A stretch of DNA of 64,000 nt from Beijerinckiaceae bacterium (GTDB lineage: Bacteria > Pseudomonadota > Alphaproteobacteria > Rhizobiales > Beijerinckiaceae): assembly GCA_004564215.1 (NCBI GenBank), contig CP024846.1:3113501-3177500 (forward strand). The letters run 5' to 3'. The translations under genes and the position numbers were made by a program. Of this stretch, positions 55,810-63,647 are shown piece by piece. Under the pieces are notes generated by a model. The model was not told where the DNA came from and ran no database searches. It worked only from the letters and a program-made list of their open reading frames with translations. Within the stretch, counting starts at the first letter, position 1, and each line of letters opens with the position of its first letter.

Positions 55810-56136
55810 ATGTCGAATTCAATCGTCATCACTGTGCCGCATCGCCTCGGTGCCGAAGAAGCGAAAAAGCGGATTGCCGAACGAATAGAAGTGCTACGGC
55901 GCGATTACATCGACAAATTGGCTTATAGCGAAGCCAAGTGGAATGGCGACAAGGCCGATTTGCGGGTCGTGGCCTTCGGACAGACGGCGACCGGGAAACT
56001 CGACGTCATGAACGATTCCCTACGCATTGAGGTCCAGCTTCCTTGGATTCTCGCCAGTCTCGCCGGAAAAATACAGGGAATCCTGAAATCCAACGCAGAG
56101 GATTCGCTGCGGATTGGCCACACGCCCAAATCCTGA
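55810..56136 (+). CDS. polyhydroxyalkanoic acid system family protein
   Basis: The ATG at 55810 has GGAGG five bases upstream; the 108-residue protein begins with SNSIVITVPHRLGAEEAKKRI. The pattern, including LRVEVQLPWILASLAGKIQ-like residues near 78-95, matches the family annotated as putative PHA-system proteins, whose role in granule biology is not proven. It is adjacent to no PHA synthase here. It converges with the Mop-like gene. Confidence 0.82.
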   Translation: MSNSIVITVPHRLGAEEAKKRIAERIEVLRRDYIDKLAYSEAKWNGDKADLRVVAFGQTATGKLDVMNDSLRIEVQLPWILASLAGKIQGILKSNAEDSLRIGHTPKS

Positions 56137-56157
56137 GGCGCCCGGTGTCTCACACGC

Positions 56158-56367
56158 CTAATGGACGCCAATCATCACGTCGGACGCTTTAATCACGACG
56201 TAGACTTCCCTTCCTTTGGCCAGGGCAAGCTCTTGGATGGCTTCGTTCGTGATCGAAGATATGACGGTTTCGCCCCCCTTAAGCTCGACTTCCACATGGG
56301 CTGTGGTGGCGCCCTTATGGATTTCCTTGACCGTTCCTTTGAGAACATTGCGAGCGGAAATTTTCAT
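56158..56367 (-). CDS. TOBE/Mop-type molybdate-binding small protein
   Basis: The ATG at 56367 gives 69 residues, the size of stand-alone molbindins; upstream in-frame residues are arginine-rich and unlike the family. The motif MKISARNVLKGTVKEIHKG is typical of the Mop/TOBE fold, and EAIQELALAKGREVYVVIKASDVMIGV completes it. Such proteins bind molybdate or tungstate in oligomers for storage or sensing. No mod transport genes are adjacent. Confidence 0.88.
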   Translation of the reverse strand: MKISARNVLKGTVKEIHKGATTAHVEVELKGGETVISSITNEAIQELALAKGREVYVVIKASDVMIGVH

Positions 56368-56764
56368 CGGTAGCTGCCTTTTAAAAACTCGCTTCCGGCG
56401 AGGTCGTGGGTGAGAGCCCGGATTGATAGTGCGCATCGCTATCGGCGCCCTTCCGGCGGCAACGTGCTTTTATTTTAAAAGGAACTCTGCCGCAATTGAC
56501 GCAACGCGGCGGATGCCTTGGAGCGAGCAAATCTTTCGTCTGGAGGAAGCCCGGCGGGGGAAAGAGTTCATTGCAATTGCTTGCAAATAGAGCCACGGCT
56601 GGCACGCATATTCATCCTTAATTGCAGCTTTGAATCGAGCTTTATTATAGGCTCTCAATCCGCCCGTAGGTTTGACGCTTGTTGGATCGCGTAAGTCGAT
56701 GCCGGCGGCCTCAAGTTTACGTCAATTGCGGGTGTTAGATTTGGAATTTTGAGTCACGTTCCGC

Positions 56765-56794
56765 TTGACCGCGAGGAAGATTTGATTTTATAAG
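56765..56794 (+). promoter_or_regulatory. sigma70-type promoter of the structured leader
   Basis: TTGACC (56765-56770) and TATAAG (56789-56794) are 18 bases apart (17 if TTATAA at 56788 is used). Initiation near 56800 would produce a transcript starting at the first bases of the structured region and leading to the 37-codon ORF. Between the Mop-like gene and here (56368-56764) no other gene is convincing. Confidence 0.6.
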
Positions 56795-56797
56795 GTC

Positions 56798-56980
56798 GTA
56801 GCGGGGAAACTGGATAGGATCTAGGCTTAACCTAGATGGTTCGATGCGAACCGCGTGCATACGACTTTAAAGAGCCCGCGGCGAGAAAATATCCAGCTAC
56901 ACAGATGTCTGGCCAAGCCGGCTACTTGTGACGAGGAGCCTTCGGCGCAAGGGTTGTCCTGATTACCTCCAGGTAAAGGA
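56798..56980 (+). ncRNA. structured leader RNA upstream of a membrane microprotein
   Basis: Seen directly: CTGGATA (56810-56816) pairs with TATCCAG (56890-56896), and flanking GTAG (56798-56801) with CTAC (56897-56900). This closes a domain holding ATCTAGG/CCTAGAT (56819-56837, loop CTTAA) and GGTTCG/CGAACC (56838-56852, loop ATG), stacked end to end, plus a GCG/CGC stem. An alternative GTCGTA/TACGAC pairing (56795-56800 with 56860-56865) is also perfect. Further on, TCCT-GA-TTACC-TCCA-GGTAA-AGGA folds at 56957-56980. Its CCTCCA (56966-56971) could instead pair with TGGAGG at the ribosome binding site (57017-57022). I know no named RNA family that fits. Riboswitch-like or protein-bound leader is inference. 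Confidence 0.55.
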
Positions 56981-57027
56981 TGCGTGGGTTTTGCAAGGCG
57001 TGTAGTAAATTATCAATGGAGGAACTG

Positions 57028-57141
57028 ATGGGTGCAATTCTTGACTTGGTGGGTTACTTGCAGACGCCTCTCGGCGCCATTTTAGGCATCGCGGGTGTGG
57101 CAGCGCTGTTCTTCTTCGGACGGTGGGTTCTCACGGATTGA
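57028..57141 (+). CDS. 37-residue single-span membrane microprotein
   Basis: An ATG with GGAGG (57018-57022) five bases upstream opens a 37-codon frame ending in TGA. The product has a short amphipathic start, a Gly/Ala/Leu-rich hydrophobic segment (about residues 15-32: LGAILGIAGVAALFFFG) and a polar RWVLTD end. It is thus a predicted single-pass inner-membrane peptide. It resembles in size the small subunits or regulators of membrane complexes but matches none I recognise. It sits at the end of the structured leader with its own promoter, which supports it as a real gene despite its length. The 660-base gap around it would otherwise look empty. Confidence 0.6.
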   Translation: MGAILDLVGYLQTPLGAILGIAGVAALFFFGRWVLTD

Positions 57142-57524
57142 GAACCGCGAAGTCTCTTGCGAGTCCGGCGCCTGGACTTTGAGCTAGGCTCGCCGGTCGC
57201 AAGCGCGTGATGGCCATCGTGTATCAACCGGGATGCCCGATGAGCCCCTGACCCACACAGGCGTCAAGCCAAAATGACATGACTGAAACGGCGGGCAATG
57301 AAGATCTGCGGTTCATGTCGTACTTCTAAGTTTGCATTTGGGCATCAGGTTGAAGCGCATGCGTCCATCGCGTCGCGGATTGCTTCTTCCTGCATCGCTC
57401 GACTATCTCGTCGGCGCGTCAATGGCTCGCGCCGCGGTGCCGACGATTTTTTATCCGCTAACAATAATAATTCAGGCGCTTTGGAATGACTTGAGGCGCA
57501 AAAAAGAATGTCGGGAGGAAGCCT
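57142..57524. other. gap between microprotein and LuxR-type gene
   Basis: A small stem AGTCC/GGACT (57162-57178) just after the microprotein stop may be a weak terminator, without a T run. A 66-codon frame from ATG 57359 overlaps the next gene by 35 bases and is not convincing. Nothing else is seen. Confidence 0.4.
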
Positions 57525-58355
57525 TTGGCCCAGGAGCCGTCGACCAGGATCGGAGCTAAACAAATCCAGACAGTTGGCGCCTTGCGAACCCTGTCGCAAC
57601 CGCATCCGTATCGTGGACGCATGCCGCAAACCATAGGCCTTTCGCTGAATGATAATCATATAATCGGCGACGACGATCATGCCAGTCTCGGCCGAATGGA
57701 AAATCGTGTCGCCGGGGATCATGTTCCCACTGGCCGCTTGCAACCTACGTTTCCTGTCAACATAGCGATCGCCGATAAGAACCCGATGGTTCTCGCTGCG
57801 CTCGAATCGCTTCTCACCCGTGACCGGCGCTTCAATCTCTTGTTCATGGCAAGCGACGGAGAGCATTTTCTCAATTCCCTGGCCCGCCTGCCGGTGAGCC
57901 TCGGCGTGATCGGCTGGGAACTACCGCCGATCCATGCCCGCGAAATCTTGCAGGCGCTTGCCAAGCGACCGACGGCGCCGAAGATCGTCGTTTATAGCGG
58001 CACAAAGGATCCCGCGGCCCCGGCTGAGACGCTGCGGCTCGGCGGAGCCGGCTTCGTGAGCAAGCTGTCGCCGCCCGAACGTCTGCTGGAGGTATTTGCC
58101 GCCGTTGCTTCGGGCGACATGGTGTTTCCCTTTGTGGACATTCACAAGGTGCGGCCGGATCCGCTGACCGGCCTGACGCATCGGGAACGTGACCTTCTCG
58201 CGGCTCTGGAAACGGGGCAGAGCAACGCGCAATTGGCGCGCGAATTCGGGGTGTCGATCAATACGATCAAATTTCATTTGCGTAATTTGTTCGGCAAGCT
58301 GGATGTCCGCAACCGGACCCAGGCCATTTGCCTTTATCTCGAGACAAAGCGGTAA
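57525..58355 (+). CDS. LuxR/FixJ-type regulator with degenerate receiver domain
   Basis: The TTG at 57525 is preceded by GGGAGGAAG at an ideal distance, so it is chosen over in-frame ATGs at 57621 and 57696. The product has 276 residues. After an ~80-residue non-conserved N-terminus, a receiver-like domain runs from about 82 to 200 (VNIAIADKNPMVLAALESLL). The expected phospho-acceptor Asp position reads VIGWELPP, so phosphorylation is unlikely. The C-terminal LuxR helix-turn-helix (about 212-272) is intact, with LTHRERDLLAALETGQSNAQLAREFGVSINTIKFHLRNLF cut by its usual motif. The partner kinase is unknown. Confidence 0.88.
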   Translation: MAQEPSTRIGAKQIQTVGALRTLSQPHPYRGRMPQTIGLSLNDNHIIGDDDHASLGRMENRVAGDHVPTGRLQPTFPVNIAIADKNPMVLAALESLLTRDRRFNLLFMASDGEHFLNSLARLPVSLGVIGWELPPIHAREILQALAKRPTAPKIVVYSGTKDPAAPAETLRLGGAGFVSKLSPPERLLEVFAAVASGDMVFPFVDIHKVRPDPLTGLTHRERDLLAALETGQSNAQLAREFGVSINTIKFHLRNLFGKLDVRNRTQAICLYLETKR

Positions 58356-58530
58356 GCGATCCCCGCTTCGGAGGGTCCCCGGGGTTCGGATGCGCAAGCG
58401 TCCCGGCTTGCCAACAACGGCGAACCTGCTAATCAAAAGCCTTGCGGGCGGGGGATGTCCGAGCCGCGATAAAGCGCATTGCCATTCTGTCGGCAAGGGC
58501 GTTTTGGTCTCGCCCCCGGTGATCCAACAG

Positions 58531-58607
<77 letters not shown>

Positions 58608-58633
58608 CTTTTGCGATCATCGTGATGTCGTAG

Positions 58634-58954
58634 TTAGCCGGATGCGGACAGGCGTGCCAATTCCGCGGCCAGGGCTTCAAAATCGCCGGTCAAAACCAGG
58701 GTCTTCAATCGGCTGGACGCGCCGGCTTCGAGGCGGATTGCGCTGGCCGGGAGGCGAAGCCTCTTCGCCAAGAGGCGGATCAGCGCCTGGTTGGCCTCAC
58801 CTTCGTGGGGGAGCGCCCGGACCCGGACCTTCAAAACCGTCCGGCCATCGGCGAGCCGCTCGAGGCCGCCGATTTCGTCACGGGCGCTTTTGGGCGTCAA
58901 GCGGATCGAAAGAACCAGCGAAGTGCCTTGCGCGCTCCAGGGGACATCGGCCAA
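58634..58954 (-). CDS. DUF167 (YggU/UPF0235) family protein
   Basis: The protein has 106 residues. The family pattern is clear: LSIRLTPKSARDEIGGLE near residue 15, VRVRALPHEGEANQALIRLLAK near 42 and the VLTGD motif near residue 90. The function is unknown. It lies six bases downstream of yggT, a common pairing, so both are probably one operon. Confidence 0.93.
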   Translation of the reverse strand: MADVPWSAQGTSLVLSIRLTPKSARDEIGGLERLADGRTVLKVRVRALPHEGEANQALIRLLAKRLRLPASAIRLEAGASSRLKTLVLTGDFEALAAELARLSASG

Positions 58955-58960
58955 ATCAGG

Positions 58961-59251
58961 CTAGAATACGTTGGGATAGATATATTGTTCGATGATGCGC
59001 TCGAGCAAAAAGATCAGCAGCAGCAAGATGACCGGAGAAATATCGATGCCGCCGAAATTCGGAATCGCCTCGCGAATCGGGCGGAGCAGCGGCTCCGTCA
59101 GCGCGGTTACGAGGTTCCAGATCGAGCGGACGACGTCATTATACTTGTTCACCACGTTAAAGGCGACCAGCCAGGATAGGATCGCTGCGGCGATGATGAC
59201 GTAGGTATAAAGCTGGAGAATGACCAAAACCACGTCGAGAATAGCGCGCAT
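58961..59251 (-). CDS. YggT family membrane protein
   Basis: The ATG at 59251 has GGAG six bases upstream and gives 96 residues; the frame upstream overlaps the tRNA-Ala in antisense and is not coding. Two membrane segments flank the conserved loop TEPLLRPIREAIPNFGGIDISP. YggT proteins are linked to membrane and osmotic homeostasis and to division in some bacteria. It is upstream of DUF167 in the same operon. Confidence 0.93.
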   Translation of the reverse strand: MRAILDVVLVILQLYTYVIIAAAILSWLVAFNVVNKYNDVVRSIWNLVTALTEPLLRPIREAIPNFGGIDISPVILLLLIFLLERIIEQYIYPNVF

Positions 59252-59389
59252 CGGAACTCCGAAACATTTGCTTAGGGTAAGCTCGTTTACGCGGCTAGAG
59301 CCGCACTGGCAAGTCGAGCTTTTATCCGGGGGGAACCGTCCGCCAACGACCTTGCATGCGCCGCGCCGCTCGCGTAAACAGCGTTTTCG

Positions 59390-59465
59390 GGGGCTGTAGC
59401 TCAGATGGGAGAGCGCTGCAATCGCACTGCAGAGGTCAGGGGTTCGATTCCCCTCAGCTCCACCA
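59390..59465 (+). tRNA. tRNA-Ala (anticodon CGC)
   Basis: A 76-base cloverleaf with encoded CCA: acceptor GGGGCTG/CAGCTCC (one wobble pair), D-stem GCTC/GAGC, anticodon stem CTGCA/TGCAG with loop ATCGCAC, and T-stem AGGGG/CCCCT with loop TTCGATT. The CGC anticodon reads GCG codons. Confidence 0.95.
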
Positions 59466-59585
59466 AACAATCCTGAAAAGATGGAATTTTAAGGCGCGCC
59501 CTAATTTCCCCGCCGATTCCCTGCTGGATGGCTGCTCGAAGCCAACAAGCCGACTTGTAAAGACTTGTAAAGGCAGGGTGGGGCC

Positions 59586-60371
59586 TTGTCACCGTTTGTA
59601 AGGATACGTGACTCCAAACAGGGGAAGCGCGTTGCGCGTCTCGGCTTCGTGATGATCGCCGTCTCGGCGTTCACGCTCCCCGCGCAGGCCACTTCCCCGC
59701 GCTTTGACGAGACCGTCCCTTTGCCGCCGCCGCGCCCCCAGGAACGCCAGCATCCTCCCTCAAGCGAACCCATGCCAACGGAGCCGGCCAAGCCGGAGCC
59801 CCACATCGATCAAGCCTGCATGGACCGGCTCACCGGCGCTGGAATCGAATTCGAGGCAGCCCCGCTTCCTCAGAGTACGCCACAAGCATGCTCAATCGAA
59901 ACGCCGGTGCGGCTCAAGGCCATCGCGATGGCGCCGCGGCTTTCAACGATGATCCGCTTGCCCGATGAGCCAACGCTCTCCTGCCAATTCGGGGAACGGT
60001 TCGGCCATTGGCTCCGCGACCTTGTCGCGACACTCATTGCCGGCGAGCTGGCGGTTGAACTCAAGTCGGTTCGCACAGGTCCCGGCTATGAATGCCGTAA
60101 CCGCAATCACGCCGAGGCCGGCAAGATCAGTGCCCACGCATCGGGTCTCGCCATCGATGTCGTCAGCTTCGTGCTGGCGGATGGTCGAACCTTGGCAATT
60201 AAGCCGGATGCGGATGACCATCTGCGCGGGACGGTCGATACCATCCGGGTGGCTGCCTGTGGATGGTTCACGACGGTCCTTGGGCCGGGATCCGATTCAG
60301 CCCACAGCGATCATCTGCACGTGGATATACAGCAGCACGGATCGAGCGACCGCTACCGCATCTGCCAATGA
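59586..60371 (+). CDS. extensin-like C-terminal domain protein, exported
   Basis: The frame starts at TTG 59586 (261 residues); the next in-frame ATG (59652) would cut into the signal sequence. A hydrophobic segment (about 17-33) followed by QATS suggests a signal peptide, then a proline-rich linker. The extensin_2-like domain (about 85-258) shows YECRNRNHAEAGKISAHASGLAIDV and HSDHLHVDI, with His/Asp residues like those of LAS/VanY-type peptidases. The enzyme may therefore act on peptidoglycan, which is inferred. Confidence 0.85.
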   Translation: MSPFVRIRDSKQGKRVARLGFVMIAVSAFTLPAQATSPRFDETVPLPPPRPQERQHPPSSEPMPTEPAKPEPHIDQACMDRLTGAGIEFEAAPLPQSTPQACSIETPVRLKAIAMAPRLSTMIRLPDEPTLSCQFGERFGHWLRDLVATLIAGELAVELKSVRTGPGYECRNRNHAEAGKISAHASGLAIDVVSFVLADGRTLAIKPDADDHLRGTVDTIRVAACGWFTTVLGPGSDSAHSDHLHVDIQQHGSSDRYRICQ

Positions 60372-60434
60372 ATCATTTGGATCGGTCCGGCATGGCTGCC
60401 AACGCGTGCGGGAGATTAAGTGTTGGCCTGAGGC

Positions 60435-60635
60435 TCACCGTTCGAACCCGACAGCATCCCATTTCGCGCGGAATTTCTGCAGCCATTTCTGCTGCGCGGC
60501 CGTGAGGTCATCATCAAGGTGATGCTCCTCGGCCGGACCGAGATTCAGGCCCTGCTCCTTCATCCACGCTTGATATTCCGCTGTCAAAGCCTCGAACTCA
60601 GCCTGGAGTTCCTCCTTCGTCTTGTACTTCTGCAT
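60435..60635 (-). CDS. small acidic hypothetical protein
   Basis: The protein has 66 residues with a very strong ribosome binding site (GGGAGGAG just before the ATG). It is highly charged and helical, with KEELQAEFEALTAEYQAWMKE, and carries no membrane segment or known motif. Small cytosolic proteins of this composition are frequent in Hyphomicrobiales but have no known role. It converges with the extensin-like gene. Confidence 0.65.
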   Translation of the reverse strand: MQKYKTKEELQAEFEALTAEYQAWMKEQGLNLGPAEEHHLDDDLTAAQQKWLQKFRAKWDAVGFER

Positions 60636-61019
60636 CTCTCCTCCCTTTCGCGAAGCGCTTGGCGTCTCATGATCCCGCGAGCGTCTGGTCGTGTAGCGTG
60701 ATGCTGAAAAGATAATATAGCTGCCGGTGGGATAGGTTCAAGGCAAAGTCCATGCTTCCCCGGTAATTCAGCTTGAAAGAACGAAGTTATACCACGAACG
60801 CAAGCGGCGCGCTTTAAGCGTCCGGGCGCCGCCGACGATCGGGACGGGTCGTTGATCTTAGCAAGCAAGGGGAGGGGCCCTCTCTCGCGGCCACGCCCTC
60901 AGATTTCCTCGTCGAGCCACTTCAAATGCCAATATGGCCGCGCACGGCAGTTTTCTCAGATGACCGTCTGTCGGGCAATTGCTGGCGCCACTACGCGCTC
61001 TGTCCATCAATCATTTGCG
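60636..61019. other. gap between small hypothetical gene and CBS-BON gene
   Basis: This stretch lies between two minus-strand genes: the 3' end of the CBS-BON gene at 61020 and the start of the small acidic gene at 60635. No gene, RNA or convincing promoter is seen. Confidence 0.4.
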
Positions 61020-61694
61020 TCAATAGGATGCGATCATTTCATCGGAGACTTCGACCACGCCTTTGACGGACTCGGCGAGAGCGAGGAGCGCTTTGTGCTC
61101 TTCGGGCGATCCCACCAGTCCCCAAAGATGGACAACCCCATCGGAGACGACAACATTGCGCTCGCCAAAATCGGTCCAGGATTGCTCCGCCAATCGGGCC
61201 AGGATCGCCGATCGGATCCCCCGATCGGTCAAATGGTCTTGTTCAGGTCTGGGGTGCACCGATGCGAGTGCCTGGACGAGATTGGAACGGCTTACTATTC
61301 CGATCAGCTTGCCATCCTTGAGAATAGGAACGCGCTTGATCCGATGCTTCTCCAGCAGAGTCGCAATTTCCGAGATGGGCGTGTCCTCATTGGCCGAGAT
61401 GATATTTTCGGACATGAGTTCCGCAACCCGCCGGCCGTGCGATTTCGCGTAATCCAATGCAAGCACACTGGGCGGCGTGACCGCCTCAAGCCACCACGCC
61501 CTGTGCTTCTCCGTCCCGATCTTTTCGCGATGAAGCAAATCGGATTCGCTGAGGATCCCGATGACCCGCAGATTGGCGTCGACCACCGGAAGCGCGCTGA
61601 TATCATGATCCACTAGCAGCTGGACCGCTTTCGATACCGGGTCATCCGGACCCACCGTTACAACGTCGCTAACCATTACATCGCGCGCGTTCAT
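61020..61694 (-). CDS. CBS-pair and BON domain protein
   Basis: The ATG at 61694 (MNARDVMVSDVVTVGP) gives 224 residues. Two CBS domains, at about 5-60 and 90-145 (RVAELMSENIISANEDTPI), form an adenosyl-ligand-binding pair. A BON domain follows (about 155-222, RGIRSAILARLAEQSW...VVSDGVVHLWGLVGS). This architecture is common in alphaproteobacteria; ligand and target are unknown. It is a single gene. Confidence 0.93.
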   Translation of the reverse strand: MNARDVMVSDVVTVGPDDPVSKAVQLLVDHDISALPVVDANLRVIGILSESDLLHREKIGTEKHRAWWLEAVTPPSVLALDYAKSHGRRVAELMSENIISANEDTPISEIATLLEKHRIKRVPILKDGKLIGIVSRSNLVQALASVHPRPEQDHLTDRGIRSAILARLAEQSWTDFGERNVVVSDGVVHLWGLVGSPEEHKALLALAESVKGVVEVSDEMIASY

Positions 61695-61999
61695 GCCTAG
61701 TCCCTTTTGCGGTCGGTGACCCTGCGAATGCAACTCCGCTCAAGCCCGATGGAATCATCAAACGAGCGAACGAGCGACCGTTGCCGCCAAGTATAGCCGG
61801 GCCACTGTGACGCGAATATTTCATGCCGGACCGCACCCAAACGAGAGCAACGGCGGACCCCTCCAGCCAACTTTGGGACTTCCCTTGATCACGCCAACCC
61901 GGAGACCTCGGCCGAGGCAAAGACCAAGTCGTTTGCCGGTCATGTCATTTGCGCGTCATTGGACAAGTTTAGGCAAACAGGACCCAGCAGAGAAGTCCA
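61695..61999. other. divergent gap before the phosphate transporter
   Basis: Between the divergent CBS-BON and phosphate transporter genes I see no gene and no clear Pho box. Promoters for both genes are expected here but no strong match to consensus stands out. Confidence 0.4.
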
Positions 62000-63619
62000 A
62001 TGACATCCATCCCTTCCACCGATTTGGCGTCCCCGTCGAGCGAAGTCGCTCGGCCAAAACTCGACCGCCCCATGGGAGTTAGGACGATCCTGATTTTCCT
62101 CGCCATCATGGCGCTTGGGCTCTTTTTCACGGCCTATAGCATTTATAGGGATCTGAGCGCCGCCGGTACGCCCGTGACCAGCTATCTGCCTTTCCTCCTG
62201 CTCGGCGTGGCGCTGCTCATTGCGCTTGGCTTCGAATTCGTCAACGGATTCCACGACACCGCCAACGCCGTAGCGACCGTCATCTATACCCACTCGCTGG
62301 CCCCCCCGATTGCTGTTGTCTGGTCGGGTTGTTTCAATTTTCTTGGCGTGTTGGTGTCGACCGGCGCCGTCGCCTTCGGCATCGTCTCGCTGTTGCCGGT
62401 CGAACTGATCATGCAGGTTGGCTCCGAGGCCGGGTTCGCTATGGTCTTCGCGATGCTGATCGCGGCCATCATCTGGAACCTCGGCACATGGTGGCTCGGC
62501 CTTCCGGCGTCGAGTTCGCATACTTTGATCGGGTCGATCATCGGCGTCGGCGTTGCCAATGCGCTCATGCGCGGGCGTGACGGAACCTCGGGGGTCGACT
62601 GGAACAAGGCAACCGAAATCGGCTATGCGCTGTTGCTTTCGCCGGCCGTTGGTTTCTTTTGCGCCGCCGGCCTCCTCCTAATTATGAAGTTCCTGATTAG
62701 GAAGCCGCAACTCTACGCCGAGCCTAAAGTCACCGGCGCGCCCCCGCTGTGGATTCGCGGACTGCTTATTTTTACTTCCGCCGGGGTCTCTTTCGCGCAT
62801 GGCTCGAACGACGGACAGAAAGGCATGGGGCTCATCATGCTCATTCTGATCGGCACGGTTCCCACAGCCTATGCCTTGAACCGCGCGCTGCCCGAGAATC
62901 AAGTGGAGTCGTTCGTGCAAGCCTCGCTCGCGGCCTCGAAGGTCGTCGAGGCCAAGGCAGCGGGCTATGCTGTCCTTGGCGATCCGCGTCCCGCCGTAAC
63001 CAGCTACGTGACCTCGCATCAGATCAACGAAGGTACCTATCCCTCGCTCGCGGTGCTGATCAGCGACATTGCGAAACAGGTCCAATCTTACAAATCACTC
63101 GCCAAGATTCCGGCGGCTATCGTTGGCAATACGCGCAACGATATGTATCTCACCTCCGAGGCGATCCGTTACCTGCAGAAGGACAAGGAAAACGATCTGA
63201 CGAAGGCGGATGGTGCGATACTTGCCGCCTATAAGAAGGGTCTCGACAGCGCCACGAAATTCATTCCCGACTGGGTAAAGATTTCAGTTGCCCTCGCCCT
63301 CGGGCTCGGAACGATGATTGGATGGAAGCGGATCGTCGTTACCGTCGGCGAAAAGATCGGCAAGCAGCATATGACTTATGGCCAGGGCGCTGCAGCCGAA
63401 ATTGTCGCAATGGGGACGATCGGCGCCGCCGACAGTTTTGGCCTCCCCGTTTCGACGACGCATGTGCTTTCCTCGGGCGTCGCAGGCACGATGGCGGCGA
63501 ATGGATCCGGCGTTCAAATGTCGACCGTGCGCAGTCTTGCGCTGGCATGGGTCCTGACTCTCCCTTGCGCGATCGGCCTCTCGGCGTTTCTCTTTTTTGC
63601 GTTCAGCCATCTTTTTTAG
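62000..63619 (+). CDS. pit: PiT-family inorganic phosphate transporter
   Basis: The protein has 539 residues. The two inverted PHO4 signatures are present: FEFVNGFHDTANAVATVIY (near 76) and SFAHGSNDGQKGMGLIM (near 264). About ten membrane segments are expected, with a long hydrophilic loop around residues 300-420 containing KDKENDLTKAD. It imports phosphate (as metal-phosphate with protons in bacterial relatives) at low affinity. No PhoU-like DUF47 gene precedes it. Confidence 0.95.
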   Translation: MTSIPSTDLASPSSEVARPKLDRPMGVRTILIFLAIMALGLFFTAYSIYRDLSAAGTPVTSYLPFLLLGVALLIALGFEFVNGFHDTANAVATVIYTHSLAPPIAVVWSGCFNFLGVLVSTGAVAFGIVSLLPVELIMQVGSEAGFAMVFAMLIAAIIWNLGTWWLGLPASSSHTLIGSIIGVGVANALMRGRDGTSGVDWNKATEIGYALLLSPAVGFFCAAGLLLIMKFLIRKPQLYAEPKVTGAPPLWIRGLLIFTSAGVSFAHGSNDGQKGMGLIMLILIGTVPTAYALNRALPENQVESFVQASLAASKVVEAKAAGYAVLGDPRPAVTSYVTSHQINEGTYPSLAVLISDIAKQVQSYKSLAKIPAAIVGNTRNDMYLTSEAIRYLQKDKENDLTKADGAILAAYKKGLDSATKFIPDWVKISVALALGLGTMIGWKRIVVTVGEKIGKQHMTYGQGAAAEIVAMGTIGAADSFGLPVSTTHVLSSGVAGTMAANGSGVQMSTVRSLALAWVLTLPCAIGLSAFLFFAFSHLF

Positions 63620-63647
63620 GCAGCTGCGCTTGCTCCGAAGACGGCAG

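Noticed and set aside
56795..56900. tmRNA, RNase P, 6S or cobalamin riboswitch
   Set aside because: The GGTTCG...CGAACC stem first suggested a T-arm, but no acceptor stem, tag frame or family signature could be found for any of these.
57359..57559. 66-codon frame upstream of and overlapping the LuxR-type gene
   Set aside because: It overlaps the well-supported TTG start by 35 bases, lacks a Shine-Dalgarno and has an arginine/alanine-rich shadow-like composition, although a hydrophobic patch is present.
59252..59470. N-terminal extension of YggT
   Set aside because: It is antisense to the tRNA-Ala gene; the internal ATG at 59251 has a good ribosome binding site and the family N-terminus.
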